Assembly (NCBI RefSeq): GCF_900187395.1
Contig: NZ_FYEZ01000002.1
Coordinates: forward strand, 62,001 to 126,000
From: Kytococcus aerolatus
GTDB lineage: Bacteria; Actinomycetota; Actinomycetes; Actinomycetales; Dermatophilaceae
Direction of reading: 5' to 3'
Length of the DNA: 64,000 nucleotides
A program made the translations under genes and the position numbers. Numbering within the stretch: the stretch's first letter is position 1; each line of letters begins with the position of its first letter. The notes under the pieces were generated by a model that did not search any database, was not told the DNA's origin, and was given only the letters and a program-made list of their open reading frames with translations. Positions 1-9,080 of this stretch are shown here, piece after piece.

Positions 1-1
1 G

Positions 2-466
2 GTCCTGGACCCCGACGCCCTGACGGTGGTCAACCCGGTGCGCACGGTGCGGGTTCCCTGGCAGCGGGTGCGGCGGGTGGGTTCGCGCTGGTCGCTGGAG
101 GTGGAGACCGAGCGCGGCCGGCACCGGGCGTGGGCCATCGGGTCCTCGTACCGGGACCCCTCCGGGGTGGACTACTCGGCCGACGTCAACGGGCTCGGCC
201 TGCTCCGCCGGATCCAGGCGAAGCGGCTGGGGGTGAGCTACGAGGAGCTGGCCGCCCGGCCGGCCTACGAGGTCGCCGAGGACCTGCAGAACGTGGCCGG
301 GACGGTGCGCGGCGTCCGGGACGCCCACGCCGACGCGCTGGCCGACGGGGTCGTCGAGGCCGACCAGACGCCCACCGTCGTGCGGGTGGACCCGTTGGCG
401 GCGGCGGCCCTGGTGACGGGGCTGCTCGTCCCCCTCGGCCTGTGGCTGCAGGCCCTGCTCGACTGA
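2..466 (+). CDS. PH domain-containing membrane protein, C-terminal part (cut by window edge)
   Basis: The frame is open from base 2 and ends with TGA. The first in-frame GTG lies inside the domain, so the gene really begins outside the window. The visible 154 residues start in a bacterial PH-like fold (LDPDALTVVNPVRTVRVPW, then a beta-rich stretch with WSLEVETERGRHRAWAIG). A charged helical linker follows, and a single C-terminal hydrophobic segment (AAAALVTGLLVPLGLWLQAL) ends at the stop. Similar small PH proteins with membrane anchors are common in Actinobacteria and have no assigned reaction. It converges with the phosphosugar mutase across a strong hairpin. The family call rests on the VRVPW-type strand pattern. 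Confidence 0.7.
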   Translation, partial: VLDPDALTVVNPVRTVRVPWQRVRRVGSRWSLEVETERGRHRAWAIGSSYRDPSGVDYSADVNGLGLLRRIQAKRLGVSYEELAARPAYEVAEDLQNVAGTVRGVRDAHADALADGVVEADQTPTVVRVDPLAAAALVTGLLVPLGLWLQALLD

Positions 467-485
467 CGCGTCCCGTCTCGCACGA

Positions 486-530
486 CACCGCAGGGGAGGG
501 CGAGCACACGGCTCGCCCTCCCCTGCGGTG
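486..530. terminator. Bidirectional hairpin terminator
   Basis: A perfect 20-bp inverted repeat (arms 486-505 and 511-530) encloses a 5-nt loop, ACACG. It lies between two convergent genes, so it probably ends transcription from both sides. There is no clear U-tract, as is usual in very GC-rich actinobacteria. Confidence 0.85.
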
Positions 531-539
531 CCCTGCTGC

Positions 540-2273
540 TCAGGCGGTGAGGCGCTCCATGTCGGCACGCACCGCGGCCAGCCGGCTCGAGGCCTCGCCC
601 TTCGCGGCGATGAGGTCCGTGCCCTGCACTGGCACCACGACCTCCAGGTACACCTTCACCTTCGGCTCGGTGCCCGAGGGGCGGACGATGACGCGGGTGT
701 CGTCGGCGAGCAGCCAGCGCAGCCCGTCGGTCGGGGGCAGCTCGCCCCAGCCCTCGGCGAGGTCCACCGACTCGGTGACCTCCTGCCCGCCCAACGAGCT
801 CGGCGGCTCGGCGCGCAGCGCACCCATGATCTGCCCGATGCGCTCCAGGTCGTCCACGCGGATGCTGAAGGAGTCCGTCGCGTGCACCCCGTGCTCGAGG
901 TAGAGGTCGTCGAGTACGTCGAGCACGGTCCGGGTGCGGGAGCCCTGGCGGAGGCGGGCCACGGCGTCGGCCACGGCCAGGGCAGCGGTGATGCCGTCCT
1001 TGTCCTTCACGCTCCGGGGGTCCACGCAGTAGCCGAGAGCCTCCTCGTAGCCGAAGAAGAGCCCGGGCACGCGACCGATCCACTTGAAACCGGTGAGCGT
1101 CTCGAGGTGGCCGACGCCCGCAGCGGCCGCGATCCGGCCCAGCAGGCGCGAGGAGACGATCGAGGTGGCCATCACCGCGTCCTGCGGCAGCCCCCCGGCC
1201 TCTTGGGCGCGGCGGATGAGGTGGTGGCCCAGCAGGGCGCCGACCTCGTCACCGCGCAGCATCCGCCAGCCGGCCGGGTCGTCCGGGGTCACGGCGGTGG
1301 GGTCGGGGACGGCCACCGCGCACCGGTCCGCGTCCGGGTCGTTGGCCAGCACCACGTCCGGCTGCACCCGGGCGGCCAGGGCCAGGGCCTCGTCGATCGC
1401 GCCCTCCTCCTCCGGGTTCGGGAAGGCCACCGTGGGGAAGTCCGGGTCCGGGGCGGCCTGGGAGACGACCGCCTTGGGGGTGGGGAAGCCCGCCGCCTCG
1501 AAGGCCTCCACGAGCACGTCCCCACCCACCCCGTGCAGGGCGGTGTGCACCACCGAGACCTGCTTCGGGCCGGCCGGGTCCACCACCTGGGCGGCGGTCT
1601 CGACGTAGGCCTCGCGGACGTCGTCGGCGGCGGTGATCCACCCCTCCTCGGCCCGCGGCACCGAGGCCACGGACTCCACGGCGGCGATGTGCGAGGCGAT
1701 CTCGGCGTCCACCGGAGGCACGATCTGGGAGCCGTCTCCGAGGTAGACCTTGTACCCGTTGTCCTGCGGCGGGTTGTGCGAGGCGGTCACCATGACGCCC
1801 GCGTCCGCGCCCGTGTGGCGGATGGCATAGGCCAGCACCGGGGTGGGCAGCGGCTCCGGCAGGACGATGGCCTGCCCGCCGGCGCCGACCACCACGGCAG
1901 CGGTGTCCAGGGCGAACTGGTGCGAGCCGTGCCGGGCGTCGTAGCCGACGACCACGGTGGGGGAAGGGACCGGGGTGCCACCCTCCCCGCCGCGCTCCTG
2001 CAACCAGGCGGTGAGTCCGGCCGCGGCACGGATGACGACCGCGCGGTTCATCCGCGTCTCTCCGGCGCCGATCCGGCCGCGCAGCCCGGCGGTGCCGAAC
2101 TCCAGCGGTCCCCGGAAGCGGTCGGCGAGCTCCGTCGCGGCGGCCTCGTCACCGGCCTCGACCGCGGCGGCCAGCTCCGCGAGTTCCCGGCGGGTGGTCT
2201 CGTCCGGGTCGTCGTCGGCCCAGGCGCGGGCGCGGGCGACCAGGTCCAGCAGGTCGGGGGTGAGGGTGTCCAC
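540..2273 (-). CDS. Phospho-sugar mutase (phosphoglucomutase/phosphomannomutase, PmmB-like)
   Basis: This 577-residue alpha-D-phosphohexomutase interconverts hexose 1- and 6-phosphates through a phosphoserine. The catalytic loop TASHNPPQDNGYKVY places the phosphoserine at about residue 165. The Mg-binding loop is DPDADRC, the sugar-specificity loop GYEEALGY, and the phosphate loop RPSGTEPKVKVY lies near the C terminus. The length fits the long PmmB/PgcA branch (about 550-580 residues). The start is the GTG of VDTLTPDLLD; the frame stays open far upstream, through the opposite reading of the next gene, without homology. It lies 73 bp downstream of the purine nucleoside phosphorylase gene on the same strand, the pairing also seen in mycobacteria (deoD-pmmB). 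That fits ribose 1-phosphate from nucleosides being moved to ribose 5-phosphate. Confidence 0.93.
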   Translation of the reverse strand: MDTLTPDLLDLVARARAWADDDPDETTRRELAELAAAVEAGDEAAATELADRFRGPLEFGTAGLRGRIGAGETRMNRAVVIRAAAGLTAWLQERGGEGGTPVPSPTVVVGYDARHGSHQFALDTAAVVVGAGGQAIVLPEPLPTPVLAYAIRHTGADAGVMVTASHNPPQDNGYKVYLGDGSQIVPPVDAEIASHIAAVESVASVPRAEEGWITAADDVREAYVETAAQVVDPAGPKQVSVVHTALHGVGGDVLVEAFEAAGFPTPKAVVSQAAPDPDFPTVAFPNPEEEGAIDEALALAARVQPDVVLANDPDADRCAVAVPDPTAVTPDDPAGWRMLRGDEVGALLGHHLIRRAQEAGGLPQDAVMATSIVSSRLLGRIAAAAGVGHLETLTGFKWIGRVPGLFFGYEEALGYCVDPRSVKDKDGITAALAVADAVARLRQGSRTRTVLDVLDDLYLEHGVHATDSFSIRVDDLERIGQIMGALRAEPPSSLGGQEVTESVDLAEGWGELPPTDGLRWLLADDTRVIVRPSGTEPKVKVYLEVVVPVQGTDLIAAKGEASSRLAAVRADMERLTA

Positions 2274-2346
2274 GGGGTCTCCGATCGTGAGGTGAGGCAG
2301 GCGGTGGGGCGGAGCAGGTGGGCTGACGGGGGGAGGACGGAAGGGG

Positions 2347-3195
2347 TCAGAGGCGCGGGATGATGCCGGCGAGCAGCTCCCCGCACCGGGCGGAGGCGGC
2401 GCGGCCGGCCTCGATGACCTCGGCGTGGGAGAGGGGCTCGGGGGAGATGCCGGCGGCGGCGTTGGTGACCAGCGAGAGGCCCAGCACCTCGAGCCCGGCC
2501 TGTCGGGCGGCGATCGCCTCCAGGGTGGTGGACATGCCGACCAGGTCGCCACCCAGGGTGCGGGCCATCCGGACCTCGGCGGGGGTCTCGTAGTGCGGGC
2601 CGCGGAACTGGACGTAGACGCCCTCCTCCAGCCCGGGGTCGACCTCGCGGGCCAGCTCGCGCAGCCGGGGGGAGTACAGGTCGGTGAGGTCCACGAAGTT
2701 CGCACCCTCCACCGGCGAGGTGCCGGTGAGGTTGATGTGGTCGCTGATGAGCACCGGCGTGCCGGGGGCCCACTCGGGGCGGAGTCCGCCGCAGCCGTTG
2801 GTGAGCACCAGGGTGCGGCACCCGGCGGCCGCGGCGGTGCGCGGGGCGTGCACCACGGGGCGCACGCCGTGGCCCTCGTAGTAGTGGGTGCGGCTGCCGA
2901 AGGCCAGCACCCGGCGGGTCGCGCCGTCCGGCCCGGCGACGGCGAAGGAGCGCAGGACGCTGGAGTGGCCGGCCACCGCGGCGGGCGGGAAGCCGGGCAG
3001 CTCGGACTGGTCCAGCGAGGCGACCGGCTCGCCGAGCAGGTCGGCCGCGCCGCCCCAGCCGGAGCCCAGGACGAGGGCGACGTCGTGCTGCTCCACCCCC
3101 GTGCGGGCGGCGATCTCCTCGGCGGCACGTCGGGCCAGGTCGAAGGGCGCCTGCGGGTCGGTGGACGGGTCGGTCTGCGTCTGGGGAGTTACCAC
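2347..3195 (-). CDS. Purine-nucleoside phosphorylase
   Basis: This trimeric-type PNP (282 residues) cleaves purine (deoxy)nucleosides with phosphate to base plus (deoxy)ribose 1-phosphate. Visible features are the N-terminal phosphate loop [12 protein letters not shown], the HYYEGHG segment, the NGCGGL loop, the family signature [11 protein letters not shown] and the base-recognition end [10 protein letters not shown]. The start is the GTG of [17 protein letters not shown] hexamer ends exactly 6 nt upstream of it (3202-3207 on this strand), so the message is probably leaderless. It is divergent from lpdA and probably forms a salvage unit with the downstream mutase. Confidence 0.95.
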   Translation of the reverse strand: MVTPQTQTDPSTDPQAPFDLARRAAEEIAARTGVEQHDVALVLGSGWGGAADLLGEPVASLDQSELPGFPPAAVAGHSSVLRSFAVAGPDGATRRVLAFGSRTHYYEGHGVRPVVHAPRTAAAAGCRTLVLTNGCGGLRPEWAPGTPVLISDHINLTGTSPVEGANFVDLTDLYSPRLRELAREVDPGLEEGVYVQFRGPHYETPAEVRMARTLGGDLVGMSTTLEAIAARQAGLEVLGLSLVTNAAAGISPEPLSHAEVIEAGRAASARCGELLAGIIPRL

Positions 3196-3261
3196 GAGGG
3201 CAGCCTAGCGACCCGGGTCACCCGGAGCCGTGGCGCAGCACGGGTTTGGTTGACTGTGCCC

Positions 3262-4695
3262 ATGGACTCCAGCGCACCCTCGGTCATCATCATCGGCGGC
3301 GGACCCGGCGGCTACGAGGCCGCCCTCACGGCAGCGGCGGCGGGGGCCCGGGTGACCCTCGTCGAGGAGATCGGCCTGGGGGGTGCCTCGGTGCTCACCG
3401 ACTGCGTGCCCTCCAAGGCCCTCATCACCACCGCCGAGTTCAAGGCGCGCTTCGAGTTCGCCGAGAAGATGGGGGTGGAGTTCTCCGAGGACGACGGGGA
3501 CCCGGCCACCCACGAGCCGCTGCTGGAGGGCGTGGAGGCGCACATCGACCTCGCGGGGGCGAACCGTCGGGTGATGGACCTGGCCGCCGCCCAGTCGCGG
3601 GACATCCGCGCCGCCCTCGAGGAGGAGGGGGTGCGCGTGCTCGACGGCCGCGGCCGCCTTCTCGCCAAGGACACCGTCGAGGTGACCGCCGCCGACGGGT
3701 CCACCCAGACCGTGCAGGCGCAGACCGTGCTGCTCTCCACCGGGGCCTCCCCGCGGGTCCTGCCGAGCGCCCAGCCGGACGGCGAGCGCATCCTCACCTG
3801 GCAGCAGATCTGGGGTCTCACCGAGCTGCCGGAGAAGATGATCGTCGTCGGCTCGGGCGTGACCGGTACCGAGTTCGCCCACGCCTACCTGGGGCTGGGC
3901 TGCGAGGTCGTGCTCGTCTCCTCGCGCGACCGCGTGCTGCCGGGCGAGGACGCCGACGCCGCCGAGTGCCTCGAGGAGGTCTTCCGCGACCGGGGCATGC
4001 AGGTCATGAACGGCTCGCGGGCCGAGTCGGTGGAGCGCCGGGGCGACGAGGTCGTGGTGACGCTCACCGACGGGCGCACGGTGACCGGTTCGCACTGCAT
4101 CATGGCGGTCGGCTCGGTGCCGAACACCGACGACCTCGGTCTGGAGGAGGTCGGCGTCGCGACCTCCGACTCCGGCCACATCCTGGCGGACAAGGTGTCG
4201 CGGACCTCCGTGCGCGGCATCTACGCGGCCGGTGACTGCACCGCGGTGATGCCGCTGGCCTCGGTGGCGGCCATGCAGGGCCGGATCGCGATGAGCCACG
4301 CCCTCGGCGAGGCCGTGCAGCCGCTGCGACTGGGGGCCGTGAGCTCGAACATCTTCACCGACCCGGAGGTGGCGACGGTCGGGGTCGGCCAGAAGGAGCT
4401 GCGCGAGGGGGCGCAGGGGATCAACGAGATCATGCTGCCGCTGGCGCCGAACCCGCGGGCCAAGATGCGCAACGTGCACCACGGCTTCGTCAAGCTCTTC
4501 GCCACCCAGGGCGCCGACGTGGTGGTCGGTGGCGTGGTGGTGGCCCCGTCGGCCTCCGAGCTCATCTACTCCATCGCGCTGGCCGTCCAGCACCGCCTCA
4601 CGGTGGACCAGGTGGCGCAGACCTTCACCGTCTACCCGTCGATGTCGGGCTCGATCGCCGAGGCCGCCCGCCGCCTCCACACCCGCGAGGACTGA
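3262..4695 (+). CDS. lpdA: NAD(P)H-quinone dehydrogenase, LpdA-type flavoprotein
   Basis: The 477-residue class I pyridine nucleotide-disulfide oxidoreductase fold has the FAD-binding GGGPGG at residues 12-17, an NAD(P)-binding VVGSGVTGTEF segment, a second FAD motif GIYAAGDCT, and a C-terminal interface domain ending SGSIAEAARRL. The redox loop reads GGASVLTDCVPSK: the first cysteine of the usual CxxxxC disulfide is Ser43 and only Cys48 remains. It therefore cannot act as a dihydrolipoamide dehydrogenase, but it matches mycobacterial LpdA (Rv3303c), which reduces quinones with NAD(P)H. I chose the ATG followed by the Rossmann strand SVIIIGGG; the frame extends upstream without homology. Its neighbours (PNP, mutase) match the mycobacterial order. 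Confidence 0.92.
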   Translation: MDSSAPSVIIIGGGPGGYEAALTAAAAGARVTLVEEIGLGGASVLTDCVPSKALITTAEFKARFEFAEKMGVEFSEDDGDPATHEPLLEGVEAHIDLAGANRRVMDLAAAQSRDIRAALEEEGVRVLDGRGRLLAKDTVEVTAADGSTQTVQAQTVLLSTGASPRVLPSAQPDGERILTWQQIWGLTELPEKMIVVGSGVTGTEFAHAYLGLGCEVVLVSSRDRVLPGEDADAAECLEEVFRDRGMQVMNGSRAESVERRGDEVVVTLTDGRTVTGSHCIMAVGSVPNTDDLGLEEVGVATSDSGHILADKVSRTSVRGIYAAGDCTAVMPLASVAAMQGRIAMSHALGEAVQPLRLGAVSSNIFTDPEVATVGVGQKELREGAQGINEIMLPLAPNPRAKMRNVHHGFVKLFATQGADVVVGGVVVAPSASELIYSIALAVQHRLTVDQVAQTFTVYPSMSGSIAEAARRLHTRED

Positions 4696-4863
4696 CACGC
4701 ACCCCGGCGCCGGGGACCTGGACTTGACGCCCCCCGCCGTCATCGTGGGTGTCTGGTGATGGCTGTGAGGGTGGCCGTGAGGTCCCAGGAGGGGGACTCG
4801 TAGCAGCCATCTGCGCCGCATCGATGGGCGGCACGCAGGAGGAGGGGCCCACGCGAGTCAGGT

Positions 4864-4913
4864 CACACACGGAGGAGGGCCCCACCACCCGGTGGGGCCC
4901 TCCTCCGTGTGTG
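4864..4913. terminator. Long bidirectional hairpin terminator
   Basis: A perfect 23-bp inverted repeat (arms 4864-4886 and 4891-4913) surrounds a 4-nt loop, ACCC. It sits between the convergent lpdA and accA genes, 11 bp from the accA stop codon, and should stop transcription from both. The interval 4696-4863 shows no other feature that I can support. Confidence 0.88.
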
Positions 4914-4924
4914 AGCGGCTCAGC

Positions 4925-6712
4925 TCACTCGGCGGCTGCGTCCTTGATCTCGCAGATCACGCCACCGTTGTTGACGGTCTCGCCGACGGCAGCCTTGAAC
5001 CCGGTGACCACACCGGCCTTGTGCGCCTTGATCGGCTGCTCCATCTTCATCGCCTCGAGCACCACGACCTGGTCGCCCTCGGCCACCGTGGCGCCCTCCT
5101 CGACGGCCACCTTGACGATGGTGCCCTGCATCGGGGCGGTCACGGCGTCACCGGAGGCGGCCGCGGCACCGCCACCACCGCGCTTGCGCTTCGGGGCCTT
5201 CTTGCGGGCGCCACCACCGGCAGCGCCGCCGCCCAGGGCGAGGTCGCCCGGCAGGCTCACGGCCATCCGGCGGCCGTTCACCTCGACGACGAGCTCCTGG
5301 CGCTCCGCCTTCTCCGGGGCGTCGGCCACCGGGCCGGAGTAGGGCTCGATCTGGTTGTCGAACTCGGTCTCGATCCAGCGGGTGTGCACGCTGAAGGGCT
5401 GCTCCGGGTCGGCCGGGGCGAAGGCCTCGTCACGCACCACGGCGCGGTGGAAGGGCAGCACGGTGGGCATGCCCTCGATCTCGAACTCGTCCAGCGCACG
5501 ACGGGAGCGCTCGATCGCCTCGGTGCGGGTGCGGCCGGTGACGATGAGCTTGGCGAGCATGGAGTCGAACGCACCGGCGACGGTGTCGCCCTCGACCATG
5601 CCCGAGTCCACGCGGACACCCGGGCCGGCCGGCGGGCGCAGCACCGAGGCAGTGCCGGGGGAGGGCATGAAGTTCAGGCCGGCGTCCTCGGAGTTGATGC
5701 GGTACTCGATCGAGTGGCCGCGGACCTCCGGGTCGTCGTAGCCCAGCTCCTCGCCGGCGGCGATGCGGAACTGCTCGCGGACCAGGTCGATGCCGGTGAC
5801 CTCCTCGGTCACCGGGTGCTCGACCTGGAGGCGGGTGTTCACCTCGAGGAAGGAGATGGTGCCGTCGGTGCCCACGAGGAACTCGCAGGTGCCGGCGCCG
5901 ACGTAGCCGGCGGCCTTGAGGATGTCCTTCGAGGCACGGCGCAGCTCGGCCTCCTGCTCGTCGGTGAGGAAGGGCGCGGGGGCCTCCTCGACGAGCTTCT
6001 GGTTGCGGCGCTGCAGCGAGCAGTCGCGGGTGGAGACCACCACGACGTTGCCGTGCTCGTCGGCCAGGCACTGGGTCTCGACGTGGCGCGGCTGGTCGAG
6101 GAAGCGCTCCACGAAGCACTCCCCGCGGCCGAAGGCGGCGACGGCCTCGCGCACGGCGGACTCGTAGAGCTCGGGGATCTCCTCGCGGGTGCGGGCGACC
6201 TTCAGGCCGCGGCCACCACCGCCGTAGGCGGCCTTGATGGCCACCGGCAGGCCGTGCTCGTCGGCGAAGGCGAGCACCTCGTCGGCGCTCTCCACCGGGT
6301 CCTTGGTGCCGGGCACCAGGGGGGCGTTCGCGGCGTCGGCGATGTGGCGGGCCTTCACCTTGTCGCCCAGCTGGTCGATGGCGGCCGGGGACGGGCCGAT
6401 CCAGGTCAGCCCGGCGTCGAGGACGGCCTGGGCGAAGTCGGCGTTCTCGGCGAGGAAGCCGTAGCCCGGGTGCACCGCGTCGGCGCCGGCCTCGCGGGCC
6501 ACGTCGAGCAGCTTCTCGACCACCAGGTAGGACTCGGCCGGGGTGTCGCCCCCGATCGAGTACGCCTCGTCGGCCACCTGGGTGTGGAGGGCGTCCCGGT
6601 CGGGGTCGGCGTAGACCGCGACGGACTTGATGCCTGCGTCGGCACAGGCGCGGGCAATGCGGACGGCGATCTCGCCACGGTTGGCGATGAGCACGGAGGT
6701 CACTGGAGCCAT
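4925..6712 (-). CDS. accA: Acyl-CoA carboxylase alpha subunit (biotin carboxylase plus biotin carrier domain)
   Basis: This 595-residue fused alpha chain carboxylates its own biotin with ATP and bicarbonate and passes CO2 to a beta subunit. The N-terminal biotin carboxylase domain starts [16 protein letters not shown], followed by the ATP-grasp loop [10 protein letters not shown] and the catalytic [15 protein letters not shown] basic Ala/Gly/Lys linker ([17 protein letters not shown]) leads to a C-terminal BCCP domain with EAMKMEQP, where Lys556 is the biotinylation site. Length and linker match AccA3-type subunits. The ATG gives the standard N terminus; a TACAGT hexamer ends 7 nt upstream, suggesting a leaderless or near-leaderless message. 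It is probably the shared alpha partner of both carboxyltransferases in this window and is modified by the ligase near 27.4 kb. The frame stays open upstream through shadow sequence. Confidence 0.95.
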   Translation of the reverse strand: MAPVTSVLIANRGEIAVRIARACADAGIKSVAVYADPDRDALHTQVADEAYSIGGDTPAESYLVVEKLLDVAREAGADAVHPGYGFLAENADFAQAVLDAGLTWIGPSPAAIDQLGDKVKARHIADAANAPLVPGTKDPVESADEVLAFADEHGLPVAIKAAYGGGGRGLKVARTREEIPELYESAVREAVAAFGRGECFVERFLDQPRHVETQCLADEHGNVVVVSTRDCSLQRRNQKLVEEAPAPFLTDEQEAELRRASKDILKAAGYVGAGTCEFLVGTDGTISFLEVNTRLQVEHPVTEEVTGIDLVREQFRIAAGEELGYDDPEVRGHSIEYRINSEDAGLNFMPSPGTASVLRPPAGPGVRVDSGMVEGDTVAGAFDSMLAKLIVTGRTRTEAIERSRRALDEFEIEGMPTVLPFHRAVVRDEAFAPADPEQPFSVHTRWIETEFDNQIEPYSGPVADAPEKAERQELVVEVNGRRMAVSLPGDLALGGGAAGGGARKKAPKRKRGGGGAAAASGDAVTAPMQGTIVKVAVEEGATVAEGDQVVVLEAMKMEQPIKAHKAGVVTGFKAAVGETVNNGGVICEIKDAAAE

Positions 6713-6769
6713 GCGCGCAACTGTAACGTGACGCGGGCCACGATCGCTGCGCAGTGGCAGGGTTGCCCC

Positions 6770-7729
6770 ATGAGCACCCAGCCCGTCGGGGGCGTGAGCG
6801 CCCCGTCTCCGCGTCTCGTCCACACCGCCCAGGCGCTGGTCGACGAGATCTTCCACGTGCCCGCCCTGCCCGCTGCCGGGGGCAATGTCATGGCGGCCCG
6901 CAGCAGCCAGCACGCCGGGGGAGCGGTGACCATCCTCGTGGCCGCCCGCCGGCAGGGGGCCGAGGCCGTGCACGCCGGCTCGATCGGCACGGGGTGGCGG
7001 GGGGACCTCGTGCGCTCCGCGCTCGCCGGGGCCGGGGTGGGGGCGAGCGCACCGACCGTCGAGGACATGGACACCGGGACCTGCGTGGTGCTCGTGGACG
7101 CCACCGCCGAGCGCACCTTCATCACCACCCGGGGGGCCGAGCGCCGCATCACCGCCGACACGCTGGCCACCGCCGCCCCGGTCGCCGGGGACGTCCTGTG
7201 CGTCTCGGGGTACACGCTGCTGGACCCGACGGGACCGGCCCTGCTGGAGCACCTCGCCGGGCTGCCGGAGGGGGTGGGCGTCTGCCTCGACCCCGGGGCG
7301 GTGTTCGCCGAGCTGCCCGCGGACGTGCAGCGGGCCGCCCTGGCCGCCACGACCATCTGGACCTCCAACCTCGCCGAGGCCGACGCGCTCGTGGGGCGGC
7401 CGACGGGCTCGATGGTGGCGGCCGCCGACGCCGTGGCCGAGCGGCTCGGGGGTGTCGCCGTGGTGCGCGACGGGCCGGCCGGCTGCGCCGTGGCCGAGCC
7501 GGGTCGCGCCGCGGTGGAGGTGCCCGGCTTCCCGCAGGACCCGGTGGACACCAACGGGGCCGGGGACACCCACTGCGGGGTGATGCTGGCCGCCCACCTG
7601 CAGGGTCTCGACTGGGCGGAGGCCTGCCGGCGCGGCAACGCGGCGGCGGCCATCACCGTCACCCGCCCCGGCCCGGACACCGCGCCGGACTCCGCCGAGG
7701 TGGACGCCTTCCTCGTGGCCCACGGGTGA
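6770..7729 (+). CDS. PfkB-family carbohydrate kinase
   Basis: A 319-residue ribokinase-fold enzyme, expected to phosphorylate a sugar or nucleoside hydroxyl with ATP. It shows the PfkB N-terminal glycine motif ([12 protein letters not shown]) and the C-terminal signature [11 protein letters not shown], with catalytic base Asp266 in the GAGD anion hole. The substrate is not evident: a short, Ala-rich sequence with GTGWRGDLV and TTRGAER segments fits the ribokinase/adenosine-kinase-like branch better than 6-phosphofructokinase. A CAGGGT hexamer ends 6 nt before the ATG. It is divergent from accA with 57 bp between start codons. No neighbour points to a pathway. Confidence 0.85.
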   Translation: MSTQPVGGVSAPSPRLVHTAQALVDEIFHVPALPAAGGNVMAARSSQHAGGAVTILVAARRQGAEAVHAGSIGTGWRGDLVRSALAGAGVGASAPTVEDMDTGTCVVLVDATAERTFITTRGAERRITADTLATAAPVAGDVLCVSGYTLLDPTGPALLEHLAGLPEGVGVCLDPGAVFAELPADVQRAALAATTIWTSNLAEADALVGRPTGSMVAAADAVAERLGGVAVVRDGPAGCAVAEPGRAAVEVPGFPQDPVDTNGAGDTHCGVMLAAHLQGLDWAEACRRGNAAAAITVTRPGPDTAPDSAEVDAFLVAHG

Positions 7730-7888
7730 CACCGGGGCGGGTGCGGGGAGGGGTGGATTCCCTTCGGCTCGGAATGCCGCAGGACAGCACCTATGCTCTG
7801 ACGTGGTGTGACCCGGGCCACTAGGTCTGCGAGGCAAGAGCTCGCACCGGGCGGGTCCCGACGAACCGATTCGATGAAAGGCGCTCAC

Positions 7889-9073
7889 ATGTTCGAGCTG
7901 TCCAAGGACCACGAGGACTTCCGCCAGGTCGTCCGTCAGTTCGCCGAGGCGGAGATCGCCCCCCACGTGGAGAAGTGGGACGCCGAGTCGCACTTCCCGA
8001 CCGAGCTGATCCCGAAGATGGGTGAGATGGGGCTGTTCGGGCTCGTCGTGCCCGAGGAGTTCGGTGGTGCCGGCCTGGACGACGAGGGCCCGTTCACCTA
8101 CCTCTGTCTGGCCATCGAGGAGCTCGGCCGCGTCGACCAGTCGATGGGCATCACGCTCTCGGCCGGGGTGGGGCTGGGCATCAACCCGATCCTCACCTAC
8201 GGCTCGCAGGAGCAGAAGGAGAAGTGGCTCCCCGACCTCGTGGCCGGTCGCGCCCTGGCCGGCTTCGGCCTCACCGAGCCCGACGCCGGCTCGGACGCCT
8301 CCGGCACCCGCACCAAGGCCGAGGTCGTGGACGGCGAGTGGGTCGTCAACGGCTCCAAGGCGTTCATCACGAACTCCGGCACCGACATCACCTCCTGCGT
8401 GACCGTCACCGCCCGCACCGGCACCCGCGAGAACGGCAAGCCGGAGATCAGCGCGATCATCGTGCCGGCCGGCACCCCCGGCTTCACCGTGGAGCCCGCC
8501 TACCGCAAGCTCGGCTGGCACATCTCCGACACGCACGGCCTGACCTTCGAGAACTGCCGCGTGCCGGAGGCCAACCTGCTCGGCGAGCGCGGCGAGGGCT
8601 ACAAGCAGTTCCTCAAGACCCTCGACGACGGCCGCATCGCCATCTCGGCGCTCGCGGTCGGTCTGGCCCAGGCCTGCCTCGAGCAGTCCGTGGAGTACGC
8701 CAAGCAGCGCACCGCTTTCGGCAAGCCGATCGGCGCCTACCAGGGCGTCTCCTTCCAGGTGGCGGACCTGCAGGTCAAGGTCGAGGCCGCCCGCCTGCTC
8801 ACCTACAAGGCCGCCTGGCTGAAGGACGAGTTCGAGGCCGGTCGTCGCTCGATGCAGGAGGTCAAGAAGGCCGCCTCCATCGCCAAGCTGTACTCCACCG
8901 AGGCGGCCGTCGAGGCCACCCGCATCGCCACCCAGGTGTTCGGTGGCAACGGCTTCATGGAGGAGTACCCGGTGGCCCGCTTCTACCGCGACGCCAAGAT
9001 CCTGGAGATCGGTGAGGGCACCTCCGAGGTGCAGCGCATGCTCATCGCCCGCGGCCTGGGGCTGGAGGGCTGA
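7889..9073 (+). CDS. Acyl-CoA dehydrogenase
   Basis: This 394-residue FAD enzyme makes the alpha,beta double bond in an acyl-CoA. It contains the family signature [19 protein letters not shown], the FAD-binding [10 protein letters not shown] region and the C-terminal [20 protein letters not shown]. The base-bearing segment [11 protein letters not shown] carries a glutamate where isovaleryl-CoA dehydrogenases usually have Ala or Gly, so a straight-chain or other short acyl substrate is at least as likely as isovaleryl-CoA. The start is the ATG of [16 protein letters not shown] lies 7 nt upstream, and the ATG 15 nt earlier has no such site. A TATGCT near 7792 could be the -10 of a roughly 85-nt leader. 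It is followed after 7 bp by a carboxyltransferase gene, a probable two-gene operon. Confidence 0.92.
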   Translation: MFELSKDHEDFRQVVRQFAEAEIAPHVEKWDAESHFPTELIPKMGEMGLFGLVVPEEFGGAGLDDEGPFTYLCLAIEELGRVDQSMGITLSAGVGLGINPILTYGSQEQKEKWLPDLVAGRALAGFGLTEPDAGSDASGTRTKAEVVDGEWVVNGSKAFITNSGTDITSCVTVTARTGTRENGKPEISAIIVPAGTPGFTVEPAYRKLGWHISDTHGLTFENCRVPEANLLGERGEGYKQFLKTLDDGRIAISALAVGLAQACLEQSVEYAKQRTAFGKPIGAYQGVSFQVADLQVKVEAARLLTYKAAWLKDEFEAGRRSMQEVKKAASIAKLYSTEAAVEATRIATQVFGGNGFMEEYPVARFYRDAKILEIGEGTSEVQRMLIARGLGLEG

Positions 9074-9080
9074 TCCCGTC

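Noticed and set aside
540-3128. Mutase ORF extended upstream to 862 codons
   Set aside because: The extra N-terminal half overlaps the purine nucleoside phosphorylase gene in another frame and is a Pro/Arg/Ala-rich shadow.
3250-3255. TTGACT as a -35 or -10 for lpdA
   Set aside because: It stands only 6 nt before the ATG, so it cannot be a -35, and it lacks the A at the second position of the usual -10.
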